DNA of 64,000 nt. Origin: Amoebidium appalachense (lineage: Eukaryota > Ichthyosporea). A model generated the notes under the pieces. It saw only the letters and a list, made by a program, of their open reading frames with translations. It did not search any database and was not told the DNA's origin. Both the position numbers and the translations under genes were made by a program. Shown here one piece after another: positions 39,671 to 52,986 of the stretch; positions within the stretch are counted from its first letter, which is position 1; the number at the start of each line of letters is the position of its first letter. Where the stretch lies: contig CAVNZM010000006.1 in assembly GCA_963693365.1 (NCBI GenBank), positions 6,510,001 through 6,574,000 on the forward strand, read 5' to 3'.

Positions 39671-40036
39671 TGTATGAGTGAGATTGTCCCACAATCACAC
39701 GCATATGAATTTGTACTTGGAGTCATAGGCAGAGACCAGATCCGCCGAGACCCTGCCCGAGCCTCATGGCTCCCCCTATACTATGCCGCTGATTACGCTC
39801 ATATATGGTAGCAGAGACAGCCCGACCGCCCTCTGATGGCCTAGCCGCTTTCCACTGCGCACTGCTATGAGCTCGGGGCGAGCTCACTCCCGCCGCCGAG
39901 ATGTATGAGTGAGATTGTCCCACAATCACACGCATATGAATTTGTACTTGGAGTCATAGGCAGAGACCAGATCCGCCGAGACCCTGCCCGAGCCTCATGG
40001 CTCCCCCTATACTATGCCGCTGATTACGCTCATATA
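39671..40036 (+). mobile_element. TRIM-like mini-LTR retroelement with identical 135-bp LTRs
   Basis: Two identical 135-bp direct repeats (39671-39805 and 39902-40036) flank a 96-bp interior. Each repeat starts TGTATGAG and ends CTCATATA, imperfect inverted ends as in LTRs. GATT flanks the whole element at 39667-39670 and 40037-40040, a 4-bp target duplication. The interior starts TGGTAGCAGAG directly after the left LTR, close to the TGGTATCAGAG primer-binding site (initiator Met tRNA) of many copia-type and TRIM elements. Identical LTRs imply recent insertion. No coding capacity and no convincing polypurine tract are seen. Confidence 0.75.
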
Positions 40037-40040
40037 GATT

Positions 40041-40825
40041 TCAAGATGAATTGATATGATTGGTTAAATGTAATCTTGTTTACATGTAAACTTGTTGCTC
40101 CTGCGTGCTCGCTCTCCATTCTCGACTCACTCGCTTTTCGCACTACATAGTTTCTTATACAATATTTTATTTTAAATTCATCATTTACCATCAACCATAA
40201 GCATTATTACTTTGATGCACGTAGCGTTTTATGATATGATATCTCTCCCGGGTGGAGCTTTCTCCATTACTCGGACTGTACCCCGAACACTGAACATGTT
40301 AGATAAAAACAAACCGTCGTGCATTCCAATCGGCATACCAAATGGGCCACGTACGCTCTACACCAGGAGTCCAGAACCGTTCTGATTGAACGAAGTTGTG
40401 TTACAGTAAACAGAGTGAACCACACTGGCACAAAGGCATTTCACTTAGCATTTCACCAGGGCCGTGATTTCACCTACGTACGTAGCAGTGGTAAACGGCT
40501 GTGGTGAGTTACATATATCCATTCAGAGCGTTCTTAGTTGAGTACTCTGTGAGCAGCAGAAGTTCACATATTAGCATTTTTGAAGCTACATACGTGCACG
40601 GAATTCAACACAAATATATTCAGTACTCAATGGTCAGATTTCACAACTTCATTGCCCGGAAACCGTTTCGTTAGCTTTATTAAATTTACGTTAGTCCTAC
40701 TGATGTCTTGCGGCACACAACCAGCGCGACCTCTTTTTGGCTATTTTTGCATGCTTGCGCAGCTGCCATAAGTGAGGCACCTTTTTTTCGGCCGTTCATG
40801 TCACTATTAGTAGTTATAAGCAGAC
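40041..40825. other. Upstream region of the membrane-protein gene
   Basis: AT-rich DNA without microsatellites. It presumably holds the promoter of the following gene, but no TATA or CCAAT box was recognised at a convincing distance. An in-frame TAA at 40817-40819 closes the coding frame upstream. Confidence 0.4.
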
Positions 40826-42484
40826 ATGGATGAACGATGGTGTATAATACATTGCAGCAACAGCAATACCTCCGAGGCTGCGACAGACACAACACACACG
40901 TGCAGGAGTGCTGGCAGCCTTCAAGTTCAGAAAAAACACCTCGAATCCAGTAGCGTTGTAACACACGCGACGCACAATCTAACTGCTGAAGACCCAACAC
41001 ACAACTCGAACCCAAAGCCTTCTTCCGAATACGGCACTGTGACAGACATGCAGTCACAACCACACATGCACTCACCCAGTTCCAAGAAAGAGCTCCGCGG
41101 CATGTACACCCCGCAAAAGGGGATTTTGCATGAATTGTCCTCCGGGTGCATCACCGTTATGTCCACAAGCACATCCAACGACAATTGCAAGGCCGTTTGC
41201 GTTGCGGACAAATTGAATGTTTCAAAACATTGTGCAGGAGGTGACATCCAGTTCCCTGTTCCAACGTCGGGTGATTCCCAATTTACGCTCATTGTCGGGC
41301 AGACTAGGTCCGTACTGAGTAGAACGGGTGCAGGTTGGGTGAAGGAGCACGTCACCCTCGGTAAGGGATATGCTCGCGCGGCATGGTGTTTCTTTTTTCT
41401 GAACGTCACCTTCTGTCTCATCATCGAGTCTCTAATGACCGGCCTTACGCTTTACTACGTACCCATGAGCTACCGCCCCGTGTTTGAAGAGGCCAGCACA
41501 AACATCACCGCAACCATTTATCAGTTGCCCCCGGCGGCACCCCCTGGCCCAAACACGATGTTTCTATTCAAAAATTTGGTGGATTCCTCCGCAACGCTGG
41601 CCAACGCATACATTATGACGAAGAAGGACGGAATGGTTGCGTGGAGATTTCAGTTACCCGCCGACATCATATCACTGATTATAAGGGTCGCCGCGGCTGC
41701 TTATGCGTGGGTGCACCGGAACAGGCGAGCTGTGAAGACGCGGGGAAGAGAATTTCTACTACAGTCCTCCGTTTCACAAATCGGGATATGCGTCGGTCGG
41801 GTAATTGTAAACGGTTTCACGTTTCTCGTTTTCTATCCAGAGCTCGCCCTGTCTCCGGGTGTGTCCCCGGTAAAAGCGCTGGCTGACTTGGGGAACAGAA
41901 TTGACGGTTTAATGATAGGGCTCGTTATCTCACAGGTTGTGTTTGTCGTGTTGACGGCCATTATGCTAGGCGCAGTGGCACAGAGACAAAGGGTTGTGTA
42001 TCACCTGTTTGTAAAAGATCCCTTCAACGCGCAGAAAAAAATCAACTTCTGGGCGCCGTTCCCCGTTCACCTTGTCGTAGGAGGTATAGCGAGCACCCCG
42101 TTTGTGGTTAAGCACTTCTGCGGCGGTTGTTTCAGTTACTACAGCCTTATAATCATCTCGGGGATCATCTTCATGTGCGCCGTATACACTACGTGGCTTG
42201 AGTACTATTTCATCCGTACGGTAAACGTTCACCGCGAATTCAGCGACAAGTGGCAAAACTTTCGCCTTCTTGTCCTTTTGGACATTGGGACGTTTGTGGG
42301 CGTGTTTCTGTTTGCCTACTTCCCCTACTCCACCATCAACCTTCTAGGTATGCAGGCCCCTGCGCGTGTTTTCTGCAATGTTGTTGCCATCGATACGGCG
42401 GTAACACAGTATTTGCATCTTCAGCATGAGAGGGTGGTACCGAATGTGTCTTCGGAATGGACCCCGGCGCCTCTCCTGGTATGA
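40826..42484 (+). CDS. Orphan seven-pass membrane protein
   Basis: An uninterrupted frame of 552 codons, which I do not recognise. An in-frame TAA nine bases upstream sets the earliest possible start; a Met at 75 is an alternative. A hydrophilic N-terminal region of about 180 residues, rich in Ser, Thr and His, is followed by hydrophobic segments at about 185-212, 277-297, 317-338, 360-384, 411-428, 438-463 and 479-501, then a short tail. The segment 1-2 loop carries an N-glycosylation sequon (NIT, 226-228). Loops 2-3 (HRNRRAVKTRGR), 4-5 (AQRQRVV and AQKK) and 6-7 are basic. By the positive-inside rule this puts the N-terminus inside and the C-terminus outside, opposite to a GPCR; a weak eighth segment near 513-530 would change that. 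Receptor or transporter are both possible; no catalytic motif is seen. Confidence 0.8.
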   Translation: MDERWCIIHCSNSNTSEAATDTTHTCRSAGSLQVQKKHLESSSVVTHATHNLTAEDPTHNSNPKPSSEYGTVTDMQSQPHMHSPSSKKELRGMYTPQKGILHELSSGCITVMSTSTSNDNCKAVCVADKLNVSKHCAGGDIQFPVPTSGDSQFTLIVGQTRSVLSRTGAGWVKEHVTLGKGYARAAWCFFFLNVTFCLIIESLMTGLTLYYVPMSYRPVFEEASTNITATIYQLPPAAPPGPNTMFLFKNLVDSSATLANAYIMTKKDGMVAWRFQLPADIISLIIRVAAAAYAWVHRNRRAVKTRGREFLLQSSVSQIGICVGRVIVNGFTFLVFYPELALSPGVSPVKALADLGNRIDGLMIGLVISQVVFVVLTAIMLGAVAQRQRVVYHLFVKDPFNAQKKINFWAPFPVHLVVGGIASTPFVVKHFCGGCFSYYSLIIISGIIFMCAVYTTWLEYYFIRTVNVHREFSDKWQNFRLLVLLDIGTFVGVFLFAYFPYSTINLLGMQAPARVFCNVVAIDTAVTQYLHLQHERVVPNVSSEWTPAPLLV

Positions 42485-43130
42485 GCGTGGCGCTTCACAG
42501 GCAGACCCCCCTGTGATGCACAGAGAGCTCGAGTGCACTAGCTCTGGTGACTGCTAGATAATGAGTACCACTTTTTTTAATGACTACTAATGTTAAATAT
42601 TGTAAAGTTCTTGTCATGAATTACGCAAATGCTGTTCAATGATTTAAGGGGCCGGGGGGGGGGGGGGGGGGGGGAGGGGGGGGGAGGGAGGAGGGGGGGG
42701 GGGGGGGGGGGTTTACAGAAAGACGCCCTTCAATGTAGAATGAATCTTGTATAGACTATCTGTAGCCGTACATGTATGCCAGACCGAAGCAGGCTCTGAG
42801 CGGTTTCTAATGACTTATGACAAAACTGTTAGAAAATTGACACGTGCTCAATATGAAGAACGTGTCACTGACGAGCAGTAGCCTAAGGCTATGCCATGTA
42901 ATCGCTTTTTTTTTTACCGCAGTGCAATTTGTACTCTGGGGGCTAAAAGTCGCGATCGTAGTAATTTGATAGTATAAATCTGCAATCCAGGCTGTACTGT
43001 AACAGTGGTAAAGTTTCCAGCCTTATCCCAAAACGGAACACCCTTGCTTATGCGGCTTGCTTTTCTCGGACACGGGCCCTGAATTTGGCGTTGATGGGAG
43101 AGAGCTCGGGGGGGGGGGGGGGGGGGGGGG
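42485..43130. other. Flank between membrane-protein gene and foldback element
   Basis: Two poly-G runs (42656-42711, 43110-43130) separated by ordinary DNA. No gene and no canonical AATAAA were seen. The second G run is the left insertion boundary of the foldback element. Confidence 0.5.
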
Positions 43131-44019
43131 TAGCAGTACCAGATGTAGCCTCGTACCAAATGTAGCCGAACCCCCAAATTACCTATAGTACCAGATGTAG
43201 CCAGGGTTTGGGGGGAGGGGGGGGGGGGGGGGGGGCAGCTTAGTACTCCAACACATGCACAACCGTACACAATGTATTGCACACACCATACAATACGTAC
43301 GTTGTGCACGTGATCTGGAGATCTGGAGATCTGGAGTTTCACAGTACATATATACTCTTCCCCACGTATTACTGATCACGAGATCGCTTCACGCATTCAA
43401 ACCGCCGTTTAGAACCCATTAATAATAATTCATCTGACATTTTTACCACGATAAGGAAATAAAGCCAGGAATCATTACAACACGTGTGCTTGGGGATCTA
43501 ATATTAATCCTGAAATGGGAAGAGCATTCCTGCCTGACGGCCCTACAGTTTTCTTTTTTTAAATCGTGTTTCAAGTTGTCCAATCGCTGAGTGCGAGGGG
43601 TATTCTCTCCTGACAGTGAACACAAACATGTATGCATTGTATACGCACATGCAGTCTAACACACATCCATAAACATGCCAACCGTGACAATGTTATGCAC
43701 ACACATGCACGCATGGCCCCACACCGAGTGATATCGATGACTAACAGTGTACCGTTATAATACGTACAAGTCATACACTCACTGCTGGCCGCACCGTGAC
43801 ATGGCATACAAATACAGCCTGTATACGTACACCATCACACAACTCACACGTGACACCTATGGCACATGTGTACACGCAGTGGGCGCCACGGGGAGCTGGT
43901 GGGTGTGAATATACGGGCTTGAAATAGCCTTAATGACACAAACATGTGCACCAGAAAACGAATGACTCTTAGCCTGACTATTACCACGAAGCAACTTGAG
44001 AACCCAAACACATCGGCAG

Positions 44020-44430
44020 AATCAAGATGTGTGCTCAAAGCAGGATTATTCTGCAAAAAACAGAATTATTCTGCTGAAAGCAGCCTGAATTACTGTATCG
44101 CTAAAGGCAGAACCATTCCGCCATAACCAGAATTAATTAAAAGAAGCAGAATCGTTCTGCAAAATAGAATCAATCTGCTAAAAGCAAAATCTAAAAGCTG
44201 AATATAGTATCAGCTAGGCTAAAGGCAGATCTGCTACTTTGCTAAACGCAGAATTGTTCTGCTGTCAAAAGCAGAATAATTCTGCTTTTTGCAGAATATA
44301 TTTTCTGCTTTTGTACGATGATTCTGCTAAATAGACTGATTCTGCTAAACACGGTGCAGAATATTTCTGCTTTTTGCAGAAAAATTCTGCTTTTAGCAGA
44401 ATAATTCTCCTCCGAGCACAATGACTCTGC
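44020..44430 (+). repeat. GCAGAAT hairpin array, left arm
   Basis: About twenty copies or half-copies of the palindromic motif GCAGAAT-N-ATTCTGC and variants occur within 400 bp. The array has an inverted counterpart in the right arm at 53170-53660. Confidence 0.8.
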
Positions 44431-44951
44431 CGATGTGGTTAGGCCCTCTACTGTGTAACTAACACGTCATTGACAAGCTAAGCTCATAAAAAGCATGATG
44501 ATTATGAACCCAGATCCCTTAATGCATATAACAAAACACACACAGCTTTTTTGGATGTTTAAACGTTTCAAATAGTACACAGCCAGGCGATGGTTGGAGT
44601 TTCAAATAGTGTGTGCATGCGCCACTGGCATTCATTTATCCGCGTACCGCCATAACACACCCGTAAACACCTGTAAATTTGTAGTAAAGTTCAGGAACAG
44701 TTGCATTTCGGCCAGACTCCATGTCATGCGAAGGGACCGTCATGAGACACCGTACCTCATTCAACAACGTGCAAGTTCGTTGTATTTGTGTATGACTCTT
44801 CTAACTGTGAGTGTTTGTGTGAACGTGTGTATATATGTGAGATGTGTGTGAATGTGTATAAGTTGGAGGTGTGAGTGGCTCAGATTGAACGTTTGTGTCA
44901 CGTGTGTGTGTGGTGTGTGGGCGCGTACGTACTCGCGCGTGTGTGTGTCAT

Positions 44952-45043
<92 letters not shown>

Positions 45044-46239
45044 TGTCACGTGCGGTGTCTGTTAATTGTGTGTGTTTTTGTGCGTGCGAGCGTGTGTGCG
45101 TGTGTGAATGTGCGCGCGCATGTGTGTGTGAATGTGTGTGTGTACATGTGTGTGTGTGTGTGTGTGTATCTGCGTGCGCTTTCTATCCCTCCCTCTCCAA
45201 TCTAGATCTCCCTCTCTATCTCTCTCTTTCTCGAGATCTGATCTATTATCCGATGTCTGTTTGTCACGGTGATAGCCAATGAATTTACTATGTTTTACTA
45301 AATTACTATTACATAGTTCACACCAATTGCAAGATAACTGCAAACGAGCCATGAAGCATGAAACTGAAACGGACTCGTTCTTACATATCTTTCTAGTTCG
45401 AATCTAGTTGACACCGTTTGTCAATTGCTGAACTGGGCCTGGGCTACACCGTGGCACAAACAGTAACTCTGTCGTTGGTAACGTTTTCTCTCCAGAGCAT
45501 TATTAAAAATTGCCATAAGATGTAAGGCATACTGAGATATATAGGTAGATCTATTTTCATGTTTAAAGTCGGTTTTCGGATTAGAATTGCTCAACTTTTT
45601 GGGGTCCCTCAGGGGCCCTTATAATAGGAACTACCGTCTTTCACCCAGAACCAATGTCGCCTATACTCTAGCTACTACTAGTAGTCGGGTGCTACGGTGC
45701 CATCAGCTAAGCTACAGAACACAATTACCGACACCACTCCTAACAATTCGTACATACTTTGTCCAGGGTTTTCGCCCCAGCCTCGCCAGTGGAGAACTGC
45801 TCACTAGATTTAAGTTGAACATTTCTTAACAGACTGTATCTGCCCATTTTGGTTTACTAACGGTTCTGCCTGGAGGTCGTGTGGAGGTGTTTAGGCTATA
45901 TTTAAAGCTTGAGACCGGATACTCGGTATGCATGTAACTATACAGGACTAGCTGTTCCAAAAATCAGTTCAACAAATCGACTGCACACATATAATCTACT
46001 AGTGTTCCATATTTTTATAGACCGACACTGAAATATTGCTATTCACTTAACGAAACTGAAACTGATTGAACCAAGCGGTGATACGTGATACATTGGATTC
46101 AAACGTTCTAGCGCTCTTAACGTTAAAATGACTCGAACTCAAGTTAAAACGTTTGCAAACTTTGCCACGACTTCCAAAACACACACAAACACAAACAAAG
46201 TGCACGTGACAGTGTCACCGTACAGTATGCACACACAGA

Positions 46240-46660
<421 letters not shown>

Positions 46661-47239
46661 TTTACTCTACATTCATACACTAGAAGAGCATACAATGGCA
46701 TTGCATGTGCACATATATGCCGTGATCAAGTCACTGAGCTACATGTGTACACACCCATGCATAGCCTAGGAGGTGCGCGCGAGGCACACACGCACACACA
46801 CCCACACGGTGACCGTACTAACACAACACACCCCCACCACACATACACAAACACGCACGCACACACGCACACGCACACACGCACACACGCACGCACACAC
46901 ACACACGCACACACACACACAAACACATGTATACACACACACGCTGCCAGTGAATTGATCATGACACCAAAACGCGCGCGTGCACACATACCGTGAGACA
47001 TACACATATAGTGACACAAGCAAGAGCACGCACACGCAATAACCGTTAGTAACATGTACATGTACATTGATGATTCTGTACACCATCGCCTACACACACA
47101 CACCTTGCGCGCACATCCGCATTACACACACAAACTGACACACGTGACACTCCCGCCCTCCTTCTTCTTCCTCCTCCCCCCCCCCCCCCCCCCCCCCCCC
47201 CCGCACACACACACACACACTCGATCCCGGAGTCTCTCT

Positions 47240-47490
<251 letters not shown>

Positions 47491-49214
47491 GACCTCTTCA
47501 TTCATGGATCCAATGCACATTCCTTCCAATGCACATTCCTTAACCATACCCGAAAGAACAGCGCCCCCCCCCCCCTTCCCCTCCCTTGAAAACACTTGCT
47601 TATCTGCTAGAGCAGGAAAGAAAAAATTAGCGAAGCGGTAACCGTTACCGCTTCCATGGCAATTCATATTGCAATCCTAGCAATTTACCACTTCAGATCA
47701 CTGATCGATCATATGATCGCGAGATGCCACGGCCCTCTCAGAGGGCCGTGGAGATGCATGATCTCAGCAAGGGAATGTAATGCAGATTCCTTGTTAAAAC
47801 CATAACCATAACCGATATGAAAGCGGTTTCTTCCTCCTGAAAAACTGCAAATTGCAATGTACAGCTCACGCAGGAAAGAAAGACCAGTTGGTGTTACCAC
47901 TACCGCTTCAATGGCAAATAGGTATTTATATTATTAGTTATTTGTCATCGAAGCGGTAAGCGTTACCGCTTCAGAATGCTTCAGAGATAGGTGATCTAAG
48001 TAATGGAATGTAGTGCACATTCCTTAACAACCCACACACACACCCGCCCCCAACCCCCATTGTAGAAATAAAGCAGTAAAAAAACACAATATTGAAGCGG
48101 TAGCGGCTACTGCTTCACTGGCAATTCATGCTGCCACACTAACAATTTAGCATTGAAGTGTTACCGCTTCACATCTAAGCAAGGGATGAATGTAATGCAC
48201 ATTCCATACCAATATCGATCGTGACTGGAAGCGAAGAAACTACTATGTACAAGACAAGCAGTAAGATGTACAACTCAAGCAGTAAAGAATGACGCTGAAG
48301 CAGTCGATGGTTCCGGCGGCAATCATTACCGCTTCAATGGCAAGTCGCATTGTCATAGGTAATAATAGCAACTTGGTGTTGGAGCGGTAAGCGTTACCGC
48401 TTCAGATGATCTTAGTAATGGAATGTTCCTTGACATACCCAAAAACGGAAACACCTCATTATATAGAAAAGCTTATTGAAGCGGTAACCGTTACCGCTTG
48501 AATGAAGCAGTAACCGTTAACGCTTCAATGGCAATTCCGGCATTGCCATATTATACATTAGAGCCGTGAGCGTTCAAGTAGTACCGCGTCAGATGAATGA
48601 GGCTGAGATGATGTAACAATGGAATGTAATGCACATTCCTTGATGCTAGGATGAATGTGCATTACTATTTTACATCCATCGCCCGCTTCAACGCTAATAT
48701 GGCAATGTGAATGCCATCGAAGCGGTAACGGTTACCGCTTCTAACCGTTACCGCTTCGATAAGTGATTTTTTAAAGCTTCAATTGTGTTTTTCAGGATGA
48801 ATTAATCGCTATCCTTTCGGATATGGTTATTGAGGAATGTGCATTACATTCCCTTGCTTGGATATGAAACGGTAACGCTTACCGCTTCAATGCCAAATTG
48901 CCAGTATGGCAATACGATTTACCGTTAGAGCGGCAACGGTTGCCTGTTCAGTAAGTCTTTATTTACTTACTGTACTGCTGTAGTTGTACAATGACTTGCT
49001 TTCCCTTCCGGATCCGCTTTAACTGCCCGCATCATTTAATCTATGAATGTGCATTACATTCCATACTTAGATCACCTATCCTGTGAAGCGGTAACGCTTA
49101 CCGCTTCGATGCTAAATGGTTAGTGTGGCGAAATAAATTGTCATTGAAGCGGCAACGGTTACCGCTTGAATAAAGCGGTAACGGTTACCGTTTCGATAAG
49201 TTAATTTTACTGCT

Positions 49215-49449
49215 TTAGTTGTATAAAAGATACTGGCAGGCGAATGCGGGGCTCCCGTCTGCTAGATGGGGCCGGTGGCTCATGCCCCTCGCGCAGGTAA
49301 TCCAAAACTGTTATGAGAAAACGAATGTTGAAGAGTGTGTGTGTTTGTGATCCACGTCCTGTGTGTGTGCATGTGCTCATGTGTGTACACGTGTGTGCGT
49401 GTGTGTGTTCCTATGTGTATCACAGTGTGCACATGTACATGTGTGTGTG

Positions 49450-49506
<57 letters not shown>

Positions 49507-49662
49507 TGTGTGTGTATGTGTCACGGTTCCTGTCGCGAGAAACTAGGAGGTACGTGTGCGGGGAAAGTCTTTGGGCGTTTAAATTTGGGACAGGAAGAGA
49601 GGGGGTGGGGTGGGGGGGGGGGGAGGGGGGGGTAGGGGGGGGGGGTGTGGGGGGGTGTGGGT

Positions 49663-49704
<42 letters not shown>

Positions 49705-49802
49705 TTAGTACACACCTGTGCACCCAGGGCGACAGTAAACAGGAGCAGAACGACCTGCCAGGTCCTCATTCCACCACCAGAACCAACCTTGCGGGAACCC
49801 AT
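49215..49802 (-). CDS. Candidate captured gene head encoding a signal peptide (two exons)
   Basis: Exon 1 (49716-49802) ends MRTWQVVLLLFTVALGAQ, a textbook signal peptide with likely cleavage after ALGA, and stops at a CAG/GTGTGT donor. An acceptor TCATAACAG precedes exon 2 (49215-49307), which continues in phase with FWITCARGMSHRPHLADG and stops at TAA 49215-49217, inside foldback satellite DNA. Product: 59 aa, or 48 aa from the inner Met. The exon 2 end therefore looks like a fusion with the element, and the original gene was probably longer. I do not recognise the mature part (two Cys). The left arm lacks this segment. It may be a gene fragment or a tiny secreted peptide gene; expression is unknown. 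Confidence 0.4.
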
Positions 49803-50355
49803 ATTGTGTGGGCAAATGACTCAACAACGCCGTTATAATTACGTGGCTACGCGAAGTACTTTTGAAAAGAAGTGTGCTTGGTTTGTTTCAGTACGTTTAC
49901 TGAGTGCCCCCGTTACATTTTACTGGGTGGTAACGTGCCATAGCTGCCCAAAACGCATTGCCGCGCTCGCTGCAAACAGCGCAACGATCTAGACAATTGG
50001 TACCGAGATGGGCGCAAATTGTCCAATCGCATTTAGAGACCCCCAAGGTAGTCGAACTTTGTACCCCAAAAGTTCAAATTACAGTATTTAACCCCGGTAT
50101 CCGTTCTCCGTTCCTTATCGGGGCTATAAACACCCACTTATTTGCTCTTCAAAATCCGTATCAGCGATTGGGCAAAAGCGTTTTTATCGTTTACCCTCCT
50201 CCCATTAGCCAATCAAATCGCATATATTCGCAGCTACCCCGGCCTCCCCTCACCTCCCCCCCTCCACGTCCGGATCTTTCGAACCCTACTTCTATTTGAT
50301 CTCGTGGAGTAGAAAGGAGCCTACCGGCCCCAATGAGGTGGCCCCGGGTATTGGC
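49803..50355 (-). promoter_or_regulatory. CCAAT-rich promoter-like segment of the captured fragment
   Basis: CCAAT or ATTGG pentamers lie at 49995-49999, 50023-50027, 50167-50171 and 50209-50213, with a TATAA-type element near 49833 on the minus strand. The contexts GTCCAATCGCATTTAGA and GCCAATCAAATCGC closely resemble GACCAATCGATTTAGA and GCCAATCAAATCGC in the pyruvate kinase promoter. Confidence 0.45.
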
Positions 50356-50539
50356 AAGGAATGTGCATACCATCATTTTTTAAATTTAGGAATGTGCATT
50401 GCACATTCGTGAGGCGGTTTCGCCTACCGCTTCAATGCTAAATTGCTAGTATGGCAATGTGAATTGCCATTGAAGCGGTAACGGTTACCGCTTCATAAAT
50501 CGTTTCTTTACCACTTTAGCTGTACAATGGGGTGATTTT

Positions 50540-50585
<46 letters not shown>

Positions 50586-50963
50586 CTGAGACCTTTCGTA
50601 AAGGAATGTGCACTACATTCCATTAATTAATATTTGCTCAATCGCTGATACTATCTATTTGCCAATACTGCTTCAATTCAGCGGTAAAAAAAACCTCTTC
50701 CAATAGTCTTCTTTACTGCTTGAGTTATACCGTTGGTTTTTCAGTAAGATAAAACCCGCTTTCATATCCTTTATAATGGTTAAGGAGTCTGCATTACATT
50801 CCCCTGCTTAGATGATCTGCCTAGCGGTTAATTGTTAGTGGGGGCAATAGCTAGGGGCAATATAAATTGCCATTGAAGTAGTAACGGTTACCACTTCATT
50901 AAGTTTTTCTTTGCCAGTACTGCTATAAATAATTAAATGAAATGTTTTCGGGGGGGAGGAGGG

Positions 50964-50997
<34 letters not shown>

Positions 50998-51245
50998 CTG
51001 TCCTTTCGGGCATGGTTGAGGAATGTGCGTTCGTTCCATTAGATCATATGCATCTGTTACAATGAATGAAGGAGCGCAAGGAGGAGAGAGAGAGCGAGAG
51101 GGAGAAGTGAGAGCGGCCTTGGGAGGGTGGGGGAGGGGGGGGGAGGGGGGGGGCACGCGCGGACAGGGTAGGTGTGTGTCACGGCATGTATCATGGTCAT
51201 ACATAGGTCTGCACGCGCGCGTTTTGGTGATCAAATCACTGGCAG

Positions 51246-51284
<39 letters not shown>

Positions 51285-51393
51285 GTGCATGTGTCACGGT
51301 GTTTGCGAGTTGGCGTGGGTGCGTGGGTGCGTGTGTGCGTGTTTGTGTCTCTCTCTCTCTGTGTGTGTGTCTGTGTGCGTGCGTGTTTGTGTG

Positions 51394-51480
<87 letters not shown>

Positions 51481-52153
51481 GTGTGTGTGCATATGTGTGC
51501 GTGTGTATGTGCGTGTGCATATGTGTGTCACGTTGTTTGTGTTTGTGTGTGTTTTAGAAGTCGTAGTTGTTTGCAAATGTTTTCAATGAGTTCAACGGAC
51601 CAAGAGCGCTAGAACGTTCCACGGTATATACACGATTCAACGTATCAGGTATGATCCAATCATGCAGTGTCGTTAAGTGAACAGATAGAAATAGTTCAGT
51701 GTCAGAAACCCACACGTACATACACACACTACACACTTGAGTCTCCGGGCCAACGTATCAAAATGAGCAGATACAGTCTCAGTCTGCCAATAAATATTCC
51801 CTAAATCTAGTTAGCAGTTATAATCGAAAACCAACTTTAGAACTAAGTGGTGTAGCTCAGCCCCAGTTCAGGAAATACATGACAAACAGCGTCTCCAACA
51901 AGTGACGAGGAATATACGTAACTTTTCTCAATTTCAAGGCTCGTTTGCAATTATCTTGATAAACTTAAGATCCTGCACCGTGACAGACATGTGACAGACA
52001 CTAAGTTTTTAAATCTACTGTAGTCAACATGGCATGGGCAGTGAAAACGGTACACAAAGCAAAGGTAGATTGTGCACAGATCTATCAATACTACGTACAC
52101 ACGAGAGATCACGTGTACCTGGCAAGGCGAGAAGAGAGAGAGCTGAGAAACTG

Positions 52154-52440
<287 letters not shown>

Positions 52441-52636
52441 GAGAGGGAGAGAGAAAGAGAGTTATATTTGTCCTCCGAGCTTTAAATGAAACCCCGGCCG
52501 TAACAGTGTACTGCAATTGTAAGATTTAAATAATAGTGACTCATCCTGTTGCAGTCAGTGTAACACTCTTTTCCTCCCCACTCGACCCCCTCCCCCCTCT
52601 CAAAAAAAATCAATTAGACAAAACAAATTAAAAATT

Positions 52637-52986
<350 letters not shown>

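Larger units (their letters stand above)
47500..51040. repeat. Palindromic satellite forming the centre of the foldback element
   Basis: Units of roughly 240 bp repeat in opposite orientation on the two sides of 48.74 kb. Each contains the perfect or near-perfect palindrome GAAGCGGTAAC-N-GTTACCGCTTC (for example 47632-47654, 47950-47972, 48478-48500, 48719-48741, 49085-49107, 50472-50494) and a second palindrome GGAATGTAATGCACATTCC. Short TGGCAATNNGAATTGCCA-like palindromes lie between. A separate perfect palindrome, CCACGGCCCTCT-C-AGAGGGCCGTGG, is at 47727-47751. The array is interrupted by the insertion at about 49224-50355. Confidence 0.8.

Noticed and set aside
40319-40507. 62-codon frame upstream of the membrane-protein gene
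   Set aside because: Short, no recognisable domain, no splice or promoter support.
45587-45829. 80-codon frame in a left-arm segment absent from the right arm
   Set aside because: No start context or family match. Its beginning resembles a stretch upstream of the pyruvate kinase promoter (CTTATAATAG), so shared promoter-like DNA is likelier than shared protein.
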